Origin: an uncultured Opitutales bacterium
GTDB lineage: Bacteria; Verrucomicrobiota; Verrucomicrobiia; Opitutales; Intestinicryptomonadaceae
Length of the DNA: 64,000 nt
Assembly (NCBI GenBank): GCA_944389885.1
Contig: CALXNZ010000006.1
Coordinates: 41,666-105,665, forward strand
Direction: 5' to 3'
Positions 35,404-45,596 of the stretch are shown piece by piece. Each line of letters begins with the position of its first letter. Position 1 is the stretch's first letter. The notes under the pieces are model-generated. The model did not search any database. It was not told where the DNA came from and worked only from the letters and a program-made list of their open reading frames with translations. Position numbers and translations under genes: made by a program.

Positions 35404-37395
35404 TTGAATTTTAGAAATTTCATAATTCCTATTGTTTTGATACCGCTTTTATTTTCTTGCTTAAAGAAAAATGATGAAGTGGAGGCGGATTCCGTATCGA
35501 ACGGGAATCTGCCGCAGTCCGTGTCGCTCAAAATTAAGACGCTTTCGGAGAAATATTTCGGCAATAATCCTTTGACGGCAAAATTGTGGAGAGAGGAGCA
35601 GGAAAAAGCCTATCTCGAAATAGCCGCGAGCGTATTCGACATTCCGGCGGCCGTTTACATCGAAATTCTCGGAATGGCCGAAGCGGAATTTCCCGAGGAT
35701 TATAAGATTCAAAAGACCTTCATATTGCGTCAAGTGTCGGCATACAAGAAAATCGAGGCCCGAAAGGCGGAAGTTCCGCTTGCGCAGTTTGATTTTGCAA
35801 AAGATAAGGCAAAATCTGCCTATCCCCACGACTATGTAGAACAGCTTAAAGTTTTTGGAAAATGGGAGGAAGTATATAAAGCCAGGCAAAAAGTCTCCGA
35901 CGGAATGTCTGCGGACGAGCGCAAAAACTTTGAGAAAACTTCGGATTTCGGTTTGGACGCGGATAAAACTCTCGCCCATCTAAAGGGGGAAATAGAAGCT
36001 CGCAATAAGATGGAATCGGCAGAGCTTCCCTCGCAGATTTCTTCCAATGAAGCAAAAAATATGCGCGAGTATTGCGCGCGGAAGCATCCCGGCAATTATT
36101 CCGCCCAAATGACGGAATACAATATGATGCTTGCCCGCTTGCGCTCCGATTCTTCCCTGACGCCAACTTCCGTGCTGTCGATCAATGCGGAAGTGCACAC
36201 CAACGAACGCCTGCGAACCCCTGAGAGCGAAACGGAACACAAGCTTGCCGATGTTGCCGAAAACGCGTTTCGCAACAGCGTTTTCACAAAGCGCGGAAAA
36301 GAGAACGATATTATGTTGGCCGTTCTGGCTAACATGAAGGGGAAAACTGTTGTGATATGTTCGCGCGGGTTTGTGGATACCCTGCCTGTGGTTCTCTCAA
36401 ACAGTTCGGGCAAAATAAAATGTTCGCGGGCATACGTTTCAAAAGAGTTTCCCACCGTAATTCTAATACCCGACGAGGAGCCGAAAAATTTTAAGCCAAT
36501 GGAGATAGCCTCTCCGTCCGACACCGCCGATTTGCCGGGAAGGCCAATGTTTGCCATAGGCCCGCGCAGGGGAGGAATAGAGGCCGGAATGGTCGAAATA
36601 TTTTCGGAAGACATGCTCTATATAAATCTTCGCAGCGGATACAGCCCGAATGTCCGCCATTATACGGTCACACGCGTCGCCAACAGAACGGGTACGAGAT
36701 TTATGGCGAGCACTACCGAGTATATACCATTCGGAGAAAATTCGTTGCTTATAGATCCGGAATCCGGGAAATTGGTATCTTTCGCCCTTAGGATTTACTC
36801 CCCCGGAATATTGGAGGAAACAGGGCGCACCGGTTCGATAATAGGCTATGAGCGCTCCGAATTTCCCGATTTCAATACTATAGTAAGGCAATTTGACGGC
36901 AATACCCGCAGCGCTAAACCATTTAGCTCGATTCGCTACGCCCGCATCAGCGCGATGGAAAGCTGGGAAAAGTTCGATATCAGAGTTCTTGAAGAACAGA
37001 AGACCGCTTTGAGAAAGTTTACGGACGCCAACAACGATTTTCTAAAATTCTTTATGGAAAATTCCTTCCAAGACGCGTTAAAGTCGAGGAGGCTCGGAAA
37101 CATCGCCGAAAAATTCAGAAAAGAGCTCCTTGAAAAAAGGCTTTCGCGCGCCACCTACGAGCGCGTTTACAGAAATTACATGATAGACGTCCAATTCGCA
37201 ATGCGGCGAGAAATGATACAATATCCCAATGCTAATAAATTCTATTCAATTTACAGGGGAGAAATGCAGTATCAAATAAATTTAAGACAAGCTATGTTTA
37301 AATACATATCTGAGCTTGTAAAAGACGAAAATATATTAAATATTATCCATCCAGATTTAAAAACGAGGTATCAATCCCAAACCTACGAAGAATGA
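35404..37395 (+). CDS. Repeat-containing lipoprotein with possible degenerate trypsin-like domain (tandem copy 1)
   Basis: A 663-residue lipoprotein (lipobox near LLFSC, Cys19) starting at TTG; no ATG is available downstream before the signal peptide. The N-terminal part contains helical repeats with a shared core, roughly (F/Y/H)P-x-(D/N)-(Y/F)-x-x-Q, at about 94-118, 138-162 and 226-250. The middle (about 295-470) has a beta-rich stretch: KGKTVVICSRGFVDTLP, a strand ending in VILIPDEE, then GENSLLIDPESGKLVSFAL. I read this as a possible chymotrypsin-fold domain without an evident catalytic triad. The C-terminal 170 residues are helical. It overlaps the next gene by four bases, and the two proteins are paralogous. 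Confidence 0.7.
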   Translation: MNFRNFIIPIVLIPLLFSCLKKNDEVEADSVSNGNLPQSVSLKIKTLSEKYFGNNPLTAKLWREEQEKAYLEIAASVFDIPAAVYIEILGMAEAEFPEDYKIQKTFILRQVSAYKKIEARKAEVPLAQFDFAKDKAKSAYPHDYVEQLKVFGKWEEVYKARQKVSDGMSADERKNFEKTSDFGLDADKTLAHLKGEIEARNKMESAELPSQISSNEAKNMREYCARKHPGNYSAQMTEYNMMLARLRSDSSLTPTSVLSINAEVHTNERLRTPESETEHKLADVAENAFRNSVFTKRGKENDIMLAVLANMKGKTVVICSRGFVDTLPVVLSNSSGKIKCSRAYVSKEFPTVILIPDEEPKNFKPMEIASPSDTADLPGRPMFAIGPRRGGIEAGMVEIFSEDMLYINLRSGYSPNVRHYTVTRVANRTGTRFMASTTEYIPFGENSLLIDPESGKLVSFALRIYSPGILEETGRTGSIIGYERSEFPDFNTIVRQFDGNTRSAKPFSSIRYARISAMESWEKFDIRVLEEQKTALRKFTDANNDFLKFFMENSFQDALKSRRLGNIAEKFRKELLEKRLSRATYERVYRNYMIDVQFAMRREMIQYPNANKFYSIYRGEMQYQINLRQAMFKYISELVKDENILNIIHPDLKTRYQSQTYEE

Positions 37396-39362
37396 AAAAT
37401 CTACTTTTAATATTATTGTTTATTATCCTTGGCGCATGGTATTGCTATGACAAATATTGGCGGGAAGCCGAACCTGCCGACGGGAAATCTCCGCGCAAGG
37501 AATCTGTGGCAGCTGCGGATTCGGAATACGGAAAGCTTGTTGCGAATCTCGAAAAAAGAGCCGCGGAACTTTTTCCCACAAAAATAGGCGAAAGAAAAAA
37601 ATGGATAGATGACCAACTTGACGCTTATTCAGTGTTGGAAAAAATGTGCTCCAAACTTCCCTCCGCCATGTCGAAGACCCTGCTCGCCGCCGCGGCTGAA
37701 AAATTCCCGGACGATTTCGACAAACAAATTCCTTTTGTTTCGGAACAGTCGAAGGCCGCCGCCGCAATCGCTTCGGAAATCGCCTCGGTGGAGCTTTCCG
37801 ACGACGCTTCCAAGAAACTAATCGAAAGATTGGATTCCACGTTTAAAGGCGATTATGTGCGCGAACTTGAACACCTCTCAAAAATACTTGAAGCGGAGGA
37901 ATCTTTTAAGCGTTTCGGCGCCGGGCTTTCCCAACAGGATATAGACGTAATTCGCGATAAAATCGGAGACTTGGCGGTTATTTCGCCGGACAAAGCAATA
38001 ACGGAATTTCAAAATTTGGCCCGCATTAGAAACAATTATTTGGCGCGCACGATTCCTCCGCAGTACGGCGATTTGCGCAAAGGCATAGAGGAAAAATTTC
38101 CGGGGGACTTTGTCGCGCAGTCTCAAGAATTAGACAGGCGGGTTCGGGCGGCGTCGCTTGGGGCGTCTGCGAGCGCCCTTGAGGCGGCATCTTACGGGGC
38201 CACGTCTTCGGTGTCGAAGCGGGCGGCGGACGTGTTTAGAAAATACATATACATTTACGGCGATTCAAAACTGAGCTATTGCGGAATGTTTGCAAAAGTT
38301 AAGTCTAAGACGGTTCTCGTGTTTCCGGCGAGCATTCTCGTGCAAATCGGGGAGCCGGATTTTAACCTCGAATTCGACGAGCGCTCGGCGACCCCTGCAA
38401 ATACTTATTTGTCAAAAGATTGCGGAGCGGCTTTTATGATGATAGACGAGAGCGAGGGGGATTCGGATTCAGTGCCGTTCGTGCCCGACTCAGAGTATGG
38501 TGCGTCTTCGCGGTGCGAGGTTCAAATTGCGGTTTTGAGTGCGAACACGATGGAACCCATAAGCTTAGACGGCGTTCTCAAGGACGGTAAAATTAAAGTA
38601 AAAGAGGGCGAAGCTGCAAGGGCGCGCGGATTGGGGTTGGTCTTGGACGTGTCCGACAATAGAATTTTAGGTTTCGCCTGCATATCCCTTGGCGGAGGTT
38701 CCAAATTCTACGAAAAGCTTAAAGATTATGGAGCCATTGATATAGGCGGGAAATCGATGATGAAAGTGGAGCATGCGGCCAACCTGGAAAAAATATCAAA
38801 ACTCGCCTACAAGGAGAATCCGAATACGGTCGAGGTCGAATTCTTCAGGCCTGACGCCCTGTTAAATTCTGAAAAATTCAACGGAAAATCTTTTGCTGCG
38901 CAGTTGCAGGCTATTAAGAGCCTGGCAAAGAATAATAACAATATGTTGCGCTTCATATACGGCAATGAGTTTGGCATGCTCAAGGATTCTAAGAAGGATT
39001 TTCCATTGGTCGAAAAATACGACAAGGTATTCATGCGCAGAATGTCGGAGCGAACTTTTATCAACGAGTATATGCGATATTTCTCAGAAATGCTCTCTGT
39101 GTTCAAACGCGATTTGCAAGGCGTTTCGGAAGTCGAATACTATGTCTTGAAGGAGCCGTATTCCTATCAAGAAAAACTCGCCCAAGCGGCGATATCCTCT
39201 ATGAGCGATTCCGTCGGCGACTTGTCGAATCGCTCGGGTATATTGCATACCGATCTTGCGGAATGCCTAAGCGGAGACTCCTTCGTGCCGCCGAGAACTT
39301 TTACGCGGTCAAAGAGATCTGTTGAGCCTGCTTCCGACGTCAGAATTAGAATGGCGAATTAG
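37392..39362 (+). CDS. Membrane-anchored paralogue of the preceding gene (tandem copy 2)
   Basis: A 656-residue protein with one N-terminal membrane anchor (about 4-18) and no lipobox. It repeats the plan of its neighbour: FPxDFxxQ-type helical repeats (about 59-82, 102-125, 148-170, 232-250), a beta-rich centre (KSKTVLVFPASILVQIGEP ... AAFMMIDESEG ... DNRILGFACISLGG, about 300-450), and a C-terminal helical part where NNNMLRFIYGNEF and MSERTFINEYMRYF align with NNDFLKFFMENSF and LSRATYERVYRNYM of copy 1. The ATGA overlap shows translational coupling, so the two probably act together. The function is unknown. No catalytic triad can be recognised. Confidence 0.7.
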   Translation: MKNLLLILLFIILGAWYCYDKYWREAEPADGKSPRKESVAAADSEYGKLVANLEKRAAELFPTKIGERKKWIDDQLDAYSVLEKMCSKLPSAMSKTLLAAAAEKFPDDFDKQIPFVSEQSKAAAAIASEIASVELSDDASKKLIERLDSTFKGDYVRELEHLSKILEAEESFKRFGAGLSQQDIDVIRDKIGDLAVISPDKAITEFQNLARIRNNYLARTIPPQYGDLRKGIEEKFPGDFVAQSQELDRRVRAASLGASASALEAASYGATSSVSKRAADVFRKYIYIYGDSKLSYCGMFAKVKSKTVLVFPASILVQIGEPDFNLEFDERSATPANTYLSKDCGAAFMMIDESEGDSDSVPFVPDSEYGASSRCEVQIAVLSANTMEPISLDGVLKDGKIKVKEGEAARARGLGLVLDVSDNRILGFACISLGGGSKFYEKLKDYGAIDIGGKSMMKVEHAANLEKISKLAYKENPNTVEVEFFRPDALLNSEKFNGKSFAAQLQAIKSLAKNNNNMLRFIYGNEFGMLKDSKKDFPLVEKYDKVFMRRMSERTFINEYMRYFSEMLSVFKRDLQGVSEVEYYVLKEPYSYQEKLAQAAISSMSDSVGDLSNRSGILHTDLAECLSGDSFVPPRTFTRSKRSVEPASDVRIRMAN

Positions 39363-39411
39363 CCGCTGCCGCTTTTACAAATGCGCGCGGCGGGATTTTT
39401 TTCAAAAAGGA

Positions 39412-39450
39412 AATTCTGGAGCAACTATGCCTCCAGAATTGATTCCTTCG
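39412..39450. terminator. Possible terminator between the tandem pair and ffh
   Basis: A perfect 10-bp inverted repeat (AATTCTGGAG / CTCCAGAATT) around a nine-base loop. It lies about 50 bases after the copy 2 stop. The following T-tract is weak, so this is only a probable terminator. The rest of the 280-base interval up to ffh shows no gene. Confidence 0.5.
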
Positions 39451-39642
39451 TTTATCTCCTGCGATGTGTCCAAAGTGCTTGCAGGGGGGTCTTGTCCCGC
39501 GGAGAGCCTTGAGTGTCTGAAAAAAGATGTTCCCCGGAATAAACACAGCAATTAGCTTCTGTCTATTCCCCCAATACGGCAGGGCAATTTGGCAAGTCCT
39601 TATTTTTATTTATGGCGAATTTTATTCGCTTGCAAATACGGG

Positions 39643-40965
39643 CTATCTTGCGGGAGGCCTAATGTTGCGCAACATGTTTTTTGCTTTCCCGCCGCGCATG
39701 GCTTTCATGAATTTGCGCGTTTGCTCGAATTGTTTCAGAAGTTCGTTTACGTCGCGCACTTCGACTCCCGCTCCCTTTGCTATGCGCAGGCGCCTGCGGG
39801 CGTTCATCAGGTTTGGATTCCTGCGCTCCTGCGGGGTCATGGAAAGTATTATGGCTTCGGTTCGCGCCATTTTCTTCTCCTCTTTTTCCCCTATATTGAT
39901 GCCGCTCATGCCGGGTATCATTTTAACTATTCCGCCAAGAGGGCCCAGGCGCTTTATCTGTTTGTGCTGCTCCAGGAAATCTTCAAAATTGAAATCCGCC
40001 CGCCGCAGCTTTTCGGCCATTTTTTCGGCCTCGGCCATATCTATATTTTCCTGCGCCTTTTCAACGAGCGACACAATGTCTCCCATGCCGAGTATCCGCT
40101 GCGCCATTCTATCGGCGTGGAATGTCTCAAAGTTGTCGAGCTTTTCCCCGTCTCCGGCAAATTTTATCGGCGCTCCGGAAACAGCTTTTATCGAAAGCGC
40201 CGCCCCTCCCCTCGCGTCGCCGTCGAGCTTCGTCATTACCACTCCCGTGATATGAACGGCTTCGTTAAAGGCCTTTGCCACGTTTACGGCCTCTTGCCCG
40301 AGAGCCGCGTCCGCGACGAGCAGAATTTCATCGGGATTGGTTTCTGAGCGAAGTTTGATTATTTCGTCTATTAGGGCGGTATCTATTTGAAGCCTGCCGG
40401 CGGTGTCGTAAATTACGGTGTCCGCTCCGGCCGATAGCGCGGTTTCGCCAAGTTCCTTTCCGAGTCGCGGAACGTCTTTGCGGGTCTTGTCGGAATATAC
40501 GGGAATCCCTATCTGTTTTCCAAGAGTTTCAAGCTGGTCTATTGCCGCGGGGCGGTAAACGTCGCATGCCACGAGCGCAGGCTTTCTGCCCCGCTTTTTT
40601 AAAAGGGCGGCAAGCTTGGCTGCGGAAGTCGTTTTACCGGAGCCGTGAAGGCCTACAAGCATTATTTTTAGAGGCCTTGCGTCCGATAGCTCTGTGCTGC
40701 CCTCCCCCAATAAATCTTTGAGCTCGTCGTGTATTATCTTTACCACTTGCTGTCCGGGAGTGACGGACTTTATGACCTCAAGGCCTACACATTTGTCTTT
40801 TACGCGGCCTACAAATTCCCTTGCGACTTTAAAATGGACATCGGCCGACAGAAGCGCCCTGCGTATTTCTTCGAGCGCTTCTGCCATGTTTGCCTCGGTG
40901 AGCTTTCCGAGTCCGCGCAAATTGCGCAGGGCCTTGGACAGGCTTTGGGTGATTCCTTCTAACAT
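39643..40965 (-). CDS. ffh: Signal recognition particle GTPase Ffh
   Basis: A 440-residue SRP54 protein. N domain (1-90), G domain with [15 protein letters not shown] (P-loop), [23 protein letters not shown] and [14 protein letters not shown], then the methionine-rich M domain (about 300-430) with the SRP RNA-binding [10 protein letters not shown] segment. It escorts nascent membrane proteins to FtsY. It is the last gene of tatD-GDPD-serS-ffh. No 4.5S RNA gene was recognised nearby. Confidence 0.97.
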   Translation of the reverse strand: MLEGITQSLSKALRNLRGLGKLTEANMAEALEEIRRALLSADVHFKVAREFVGRVKDKCVGLEVIKSVTPGQQVVKIIHDELKDLLGEGSTELSDARPLKIMLVGLHGSGKTTSAAKLAALLKKRGRKPALVACDVYRPAAIDQLETLGKQIGIPVYSDKTRKDVPRLGKELGETALSAGADTVIYDTAGRLQIDTALIDEIIKLRSETNPDEILLVADAALGQEAVNVAKAFNEAVHITGVVMTKLDGDARGGAALSIKAVSGAPIKFAGDGEKLDNFETFHADRMAQRILGMGDIVSLVEKAQENIDMAEAEKMAEKLRRADFNFEDFLEQHKQIKRLGPLGGIVKMIPGMSGINIGEKEEKKMARTEAIILSMTPQERRNPNLMNARRRLRIAKGAGVEVRDVNELLKQFEQTRKFMKAMRGGKAKNMLRNIRPPAR

Positions 40966-40996
40966 TGAGTTTGTGTTTTTGAGTATTGGGGCGGCA

Positions 40997-42259
40997 TTAG
41001 CCGATGTAGTCTCCGCCGTACCACTTCTTCAGGACTTCCGGAACTTTTACTCTGCCGTCCGAATCCGCGTTGTTTTCCAGAATAGCGGCCAATACGCGCG
41101 GTATGGCCAAGCCGGAACCGTTGAGCGTATGTACATATGTGGATTTCCCTCCGCCGGCGGGCTTGTATCTTATATTTGCGCGGCGGGCTTGGAAGTCTGT
41201 AAAGCAGGAGCACGACGACACCTCGAGCCAACGCTGTTGACCGGCTGCCCATACTTCAAGATCGAACTGCTTTGCATGCGGGAACCCTATATCTCCAGTG
41301 CATATGGCGAGAACCCTATATGGAAGTTCCAACTTTTGCAGTATGCCTTCGGCGTCTTTGCGGAGTTTTTCCAATTCCTCCATGCTATTGTCGGGGTGCA
41401 CCCATTTTACCAATTCTACTTTGTCGAATTGATGCAGGCGGTTCAATCCGCGCACGTCTTTTCCCCAGCTTCCCGCTTCCCTGCGAAAACACGGAGTATA
41501 AGCGCAAGCGTAAACGGGAAGTTGCGATTCCTCGAAAGTTTCGTCCCTATAAAAGTTCGTGACAGGAACTTCTGCCGTTGGAATCATATAATAATCGTCT
41601 TGGGCGTCGTGGTACATCTGCCCTTCTTTATCCGGAAGCTGCCCCGTGGCCGTGGCGCTCGCGGCATTGACCATTATCGGGCACATCAACTCTGTGTAGC
41701 CGTTATTTTTTGCCTCCTCCAAGAACAGGGACAACAGCGAGCGCACAAGGCGGGCCATGTCTCCCACATAAAACGGGAATCCGGCTCCCGTGACTTTTAC
41801 GCCGCGCTTGAAATCCAGCATTTTCTCGAAGAATGGAAGTTCCCAGTGCGGCTTTGCGTTTGCGAATTTTTGGGTGTCTCCCCAAGTGTACACCGTGACA
41901 TTGTCTTTATCGGATTTCCCTATCGGAACGGAATCGTCGGGCATATTGGGAATGGATAGCAGCATTTGCTTCCACTCCGCCTCGATTTCCGCGCTCTTTG
42001 CCTCAAGTTCCTTTACCTTTGCCGATACTGCCTTTAATTCTGCAACCTTTTCCTTAAATTCCGGCGATCCTTTCGGAAGTTCCGCCATGGCCTTGCTCGC
42101 CGCATTCTGAGCGGCGCGGGCGGCTTCTGATTCCGATACGGCTTTCCGGCGGACAGCGTCGAACGCTATTATTGCGTCTATGTCGCAATCGAATTTTTTT
42201 AGGGCTATTTTAGCCTTAAGCTTTTCGGGATTTTCCCTTAAAATCTTTATGTCTATCAT
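40997..42259 (-). CDS. serS: Seryl-tRNA synthetase
   Basis: A 420-residue class II synthetase. It starts with [21 protein letters not shown], has the long N-terminal antiparallel coiled coil (about 30-105) that reads the long variable arm of tRNA-Ser, the [13 protein letters not shown] segment, class II motif 2 ([23 protein letters not shown]), and motif 3 ([18 protein letters not shown]). The length is normal. It lies 15 bases after the phosphodiesterase gene and 31 bases before ffh. Confidence 0.97.
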   Translation of the reverse strand: MIDIKILRENPEKLKAKIALKKFDCDIDAIIAFDAVRRKAVSESEAARAAQNAASKAMAELPKGSPEFKEKVAELKAVSAKVKELEAKSAEIEAEWKQMLLSIPNMPDDSVPIGKSDKDNVTVYTWGDTQKFANAKPHWELPFFEKMLDFKRGVKVTGAGFPFYVGDMARLVRSLLSLFLEEAKNNGYTELMCPIMVNAASATATGQLPDKEGQMYHDAQDDYYMIPTAEVPVTNFYRDETFEESQLPVYACAYTPCFRREAGSWGKDVRGLNRLHQFDKVELVKWVHPDNSMEELEKLRKDAEGILQKLELPYRVLAICTGDIGFPHAKQFDLEVWAAGQQRWLEVSSCSCFTDFQARRANIRYKPAGGGKSTYVHTLNGSGLAIPRVLAAILENNADSDGRVKVPEVLKKWYGGDYIG

Positions 42260-42274
42260 AAATGTTATCCGTTC

Positions 42275-43201
42275 CTATTTATCAGTGGAAATTTGTTTCT
42301 TTGCGCGCGCCGATTTGTATTCTTTCATTAGGTCGGCAAGTTCAAGGGAAAGGTCTGCCTCGATAATTCCTATTCCGCTTTCTATCGCCGCAGGAAAGTC
42401 CTTTTGCGGCCACACGCTTATCATGCAGCGCACACGATTTTTCTTCATAAATTCATATACCTCGCGGTTCTCGTCGTTTATGGAAAATCCTATGAATACT
42501 ATGAAGTTTTTCCACGGGATTCCGGACGCTTTATATTCTTCGAGCTGTTTCTTGTTGCGTATATGGGCAGAAAACATCTGGTTCTTGTTCCTGTCATAAT
42601 ACCAGCGGGCATGGGCGGCGCTGTGGGAGGTTATCATTATGTTTGTCGCCCCAAGTTTTTCCTGAAGCGCCAATATGTCCTCGTACGGAACTCCCTTGTT
42701 GTCCAAATTCAACACGCATTTGCCGCGGCTCCATTTTATGACTTCCTCGAGGGTTTGCACTTTGTACTCGGTCGGGACTCCGTATCCGTCTTTTAAGTTC
42801 AATTCGCGCAATTCGGCGAAGGTCAGGTCCGACATCTTCCCCTTGCCGGTTGTGGTGCGCTCCAAGGTGGCGTCGTGAAAGAGGACTATTACGCCGTCTT
42901 TGGTCTTTACAGGATCTATCTCCAAAAACGTTGGCGTCTTTTTCATCAACTCTTCAAAAGACGACGTATGGTTTTCCGGATATCCGTGCATCTTTCCCCC
43001 GCGATGTCCGCTGATTATAGGAAGCGCGCCGGCCTTATATTTAAAAAAGGCTCTGGCATCATCGAGAGTTTTTACATCATAGACCCAAAGACCGTCGTCG
43101 TTCTTTTTTATGTCGAGCGCGTTTGCGGTTGAGCAGATTGCGCAGCAAATTGCGAAAAATATGGAAATTGTCTTAAACTTCATCATGGCATTAGGAATCA
43201 T
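42275..43201 (-). CDS. Exported glycerophosphodiester phosphodiesterase family protein
   Basis: A 308-residue GDPD-family TIM barrel with a signal peptide (KFKTISIFFAICCAICSTANA). The metal and catalytic residues are seen in SGHRGGKMHGYPENHTSSF, LEIDPVKTKDGVIVLFHD and TLERTTTGKG, and GDPD-type strands follow (LNLDNKG, MITSHSAAHARWY). It would hydrolyse glycerophosphodiesters in the periplasm. The ATG at 43201 overlaps the tatD stop by four bases (ATGA), which favours it, although the Met codons at 43186 and 43183 would also leave a good signal peptide. Confidence 0.87.
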   Translation of the reverse strand: MIPNAMMKFKTISIFFAICCAICSTANALDIKKNDDGLWVYDVKTLDDARAFFKYKAGALPIISGHRGGKMHGYPENHTSSFEELMKKTPTFLEIDPVKTKDGVIVLFHDATLERTTTGKGKMSDLTFAELRELNLKDGYGVPTEYKVQTLEEVIKWSRGKCVLNLDNKGVPYEDILALQEKLGATNIMITSHSAAHARWYYDRNKNQMFSAHIRNKKQLEEYKASGIPWKNFIVFIGFSINDENREVYEFMKKNRVRCMISVWPQKDFPAAIESGIGIIEADLSLELADLMKEYKSARAKKQISTDK

Positions 43202-44001
43202 GCAGTTAATCCAAAAAACTCGCGGGCATTGTGGGTGGTTATAGCCGCCAATTTATCCGGTGCAAGCACAAAAAGTTCGGCGGCAAATTTGACTGTGAAC
43301 GGCACATAGGCGGGCTCGTTGCGTTCGCCGCGCTTCGGTTCCGGACTCAAATAAGGGCAGTCGCTTTCAAACATGAGCTTAGATGTTCCCTGGGCGAGCA
43401 TTGCTTCCCTCATTTCATCCGCCCCCTTGTAGGTTATCACTCCGGTGAAGGACGCCCGACCTCCAAGTGAGTTTATCTTCTTCAATTCCTCCACGGTTCC
43501 CCCGTAGCAATGGAATACGACGTTCGATAAATCCACTCCTGCTGCGATAATTTCTTCCGTACATTCGCCCACGGCGTTTCGCGCGTGTACGCATATTTTC
43601 AATCTATGCTTTGCGGCTATCTCAAGTTGGCGCCTGAATAATTCCAGTTGCGCTATTTTTACACGTTCAGCCTGAATGGCGTCTTTTGGAAGACGGTAAA
43701 AATCCAAGCCAATTTCTCCCATTGCGCATGGGGAATTCGGCGAGTCTTCCAAGAATAAATTCTCCAGCTTTGGCATGAGATCCAGGTCCGACGCGGAAAG
43801 TTCAGAAGGGTGTATGCCTGCCTGCCAATTTACAAATCCTCGGCTGTCTTTGGATATGGATTCGTACATGTCCCATTCTTCGGGCTTTGTGGAGCATGCG
43901 ATTATTCCCCCTATCCCGGCGTCCTTTGCGCGTTTTAAGACTTGCGGCAAGGTTCCGTTTTTAAGGAATGTATCCAAGTGTGCATGGGTATCAAAAATCA
44001 T
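43198..44001 (-). CDS. tatD: TatD-family metal-dependent hydrolase
   Basis: A 267-residue TIM-barrel hydrolase with MIFDTHAHLD, AMGEIGLDFYR, KICVHARNA, VVFHCYGGT and LMFESDCPYLSPEP, which are the metal-binding stations of the TatD DNase family. Relatives (TatD, YcfH, YjjV) act as 3'-5' exonucleases or D-aminoacyl-tRNA deacylases, so the precise substrate is open. It is the first gene of a four-gene minus-strand unit. Confidence 0.92.
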   Translation of the reverse strand: MIFDTHAHLDTFLKNGTLPQVLKRAKDAGIGGIIACSTKPEEWDMYESISKDSRGFVNWQAGIHPSELSASDLDLMPKLENLFLEDSPNSPCAMGEIGLDFYRLPKDAIQAERVKIAQLELFRRQLEIAAKHRLKICVHARNAVGECTEEIIAAGVDLSNVVFHCYGGTVEELKKINSLGGRASFTGVITYKGADEMREAMLAQGTSKLMFESDCPYLSPEPKRGERNEPAYVPFTVKFAAELFVLAPDKLAAITTHNAREFFGLTA

Positions 44002-44110
44002 TATGCCAAAATGTTAATACGCCATTTTGCGAAAGCCACAAAAAAGATTTATACCGATGCGGGTATATATTCTTGAAAAGATTTCCAGCTGCTTTTTAAT
44101 CGGGCAAAAA

Positions 44111-44118
44111 AGGGAGGT
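44111..44118 (+). promoter_or_regulatory. Strong ribosome binding site
   Basis: GGGAGGTG lies about six bases upstream of the ATG at 44125. It is one of the few near-perfect Shine-Dalgarno sequences in the window and fixes the start of the sialidase-like gene. Confidence 0.8.
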
Positions 44119-44124
44119 GTATTT

Positions 44125-45465
44125 ATGAAAAATATGTTGAGCTTGTTAATTCTCGCATTTCTTGCGGGGTGCGCGGGTTATAATTCCGAACTTGGGGATT
44201 CCGACAATATCGGAAATATAGAGCCTCCAAATTCAGGCGATGTCTCTCAAACTTATCCGTATGGAATAACCGCGAAAACCCCTCCGTATCTCGTATCTAC
44301 AGGGCCCGTGGCAAACTCTCCATCGCGCTATCGCATAAATCTCAGGGTGTTTCAAGGTTGCCCCCAAATTGAGATAGCCGACAACGGCAGATTGTGGGCC
44401 GCGTGGATTGCCAGCAATGAGGTTGCCGAAAGGGCTTTTCTACACGATGCAAATGGCAAAATGATTAAACCCTCCAAAGACGCGCCCTCGCATTACGGGC
44501 AGTTTGCGGTTATTGCAACCAGTTCCGACGGCGGAAAAACTTGGGAGGAGCTGTTTGCTTTCGATCCGCGCGAGCAACTTGGCGCGACTTCAAGCGATAT
44601 TCTTCTTTGGAAAGACAAGCTGGGAAAAATCAGGGTTGTTGTTGTGCGGAACATGTATGTGAACGATGGCGAACTCGGCAATACCACCTCTTGGGAATTT
44701 ACAATGCAAAAGCCCGAAAATAAAAATCCCGAATTTAGCAAGCCGAGACTTTTGGGCAGGTACAATATGGCCGTTATAAAACCATTGCTTTTTGAGGACG
44801 GCTCAATATTGCGTCCGGGCGATTTGTATTGGGAATTTGCCAGCCCCGATAGGGCAAAATTCGTAAAAGAAAATTCCGAAGGAGAAATCGAGTTTGTATC
44901 GCACCTGCATTGTCCGGGAATTTCCTTCGCGGAGCAGGCGGTTTTTCAGCGCAAGGATTCTTCTCTGCTGTCTTTGGTCCGCATGATAGGCGATGTCCCC
45001 AAAGTCTTTAAATCGGAGGACGGCGGCAGGTCCTGGTCGGACTTGGGGCAGTTCTCCATGAAAGTCGGAGTGGATACAAAAACCGTTTGGGGGCGCCTAA
45101 AATCAGGAAATATAATAATGGTGGCCAACGATGTGTCTAAAGAGGAGTCTAAAAAAATCCATTCCAGGTCTAAGATGACCGCATTCCTGTCGGAAGACGA
45201 CGGAAAAACCTTTCCCTATAAACTATTGTTAGACGAGCGTTCTTCCGTGAGTTATCCCTCCTTCTCCGAAGGTCCCGACGGATTCATTTATATAGCTTAT
45301 GACAACGGAAGGGGCGAAAAGGGAAAACACGAAATTCTCATGGCTAAAATTACCGAGGCGGACATTAAGGCGGGCGCCCTTAAAACGCCGGGTAGCCTGT
45401 TAAAAGGAGAAATTTCGAGTCCTTCAAAGTACGGCGGCGGAATCAGGGACGGCGATAAACTTTAA
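44125..45465 (+). CDS. Sialidase-like BNR/Asp-box lipoprotein
   Basis: A 446-residue exported protein with a clear lipobox (LAGC, Cys16) and a beta-propeller. Three Asp-box repeats are visible: SSDGGKTWEELF, SEDGGRSWSDLG and SEDDGKTFPYKL. The layout (Asp boxes, RVFQGCPQIEIADNGRLWAAWI at the start, SYPSFSEGPDGFIYIAYDNGRG at the end) fits the exo-alpha-sialidase superfamily often found in Verrucomicrobia and Bacteroidetes. The three-Arg cluster of true sialidases could not be confirmed, so it may cleave other sugars or act as a lyase-like propeller. Confidence 0.75.
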   Translation: MKNMLSLLILAFLAGCAGYNSELGDSDNIGNIEPPNSGDVSQTYPYGITAKTPPYLVSTGPVANSPSRYRINLRVFQGCPQIEIADNGRLWAAWIASNEVAERAFLHDANGKMIKPSKDAPSHYGQFAVIATSSDGGKTWEELFAFDPREQLGATSSDILLWKDKLGKIRVVVVRNMYVNDGELGNTTSWEFTMQKPENKNPEFSKPRLLGRYNMAVIKPLLFEDGSILRPGDLYWEFASPDRAKFVKENSEGEIEFVSHLHCPGISFAEQAVFQRKDSSLLSLVRMIGDVPKVFKSEDGGRSWSDLGQFSMKVGVDTKTVWGRLKSGNIIMVANDVSKEESKKIHSRSKMTAFLSEDDGKTFPYKLLLDERSSVSYPSFSEGPDGFIYIAYDNGRGEKGKHEILMAKITEADIKAGALKTPGSLLKGEISSPSKYGGGIRDGDKL

Positions 45466-45559
45466 TCGCAGCGGGACGTCGCCCCGCCCGCGCTTATGCT
45501 TGTGTCCGCTTCTGTTGAAGGCCTCGGAGCAGGCAGGCGTATTTTGCTATTCGACAAAA

Positions 45560-45583
45560 AAATCCGCCCGGTTGGGCGGATTT
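45560..45583. terminator. Bidirectional terminator after the sialidase-like gene
   Basis: A perfect 10-bp stem AAATCCGCCC / GGGCGGATTT around GGTT, preceded by an A-run and followed by TTTGTTTATTTG. The flanking genes converge. Confidence 0.9.
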
Positions 45584-45596
45584 TTGTTTATTTGTA

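Noticed and set aside
40694..41959. 421-codon plus-strand open frame opposite ffh and serS
   Set aside because: It is antisense to two certain genes and its product looks random (Cys- and aromatic-rich without pattern).
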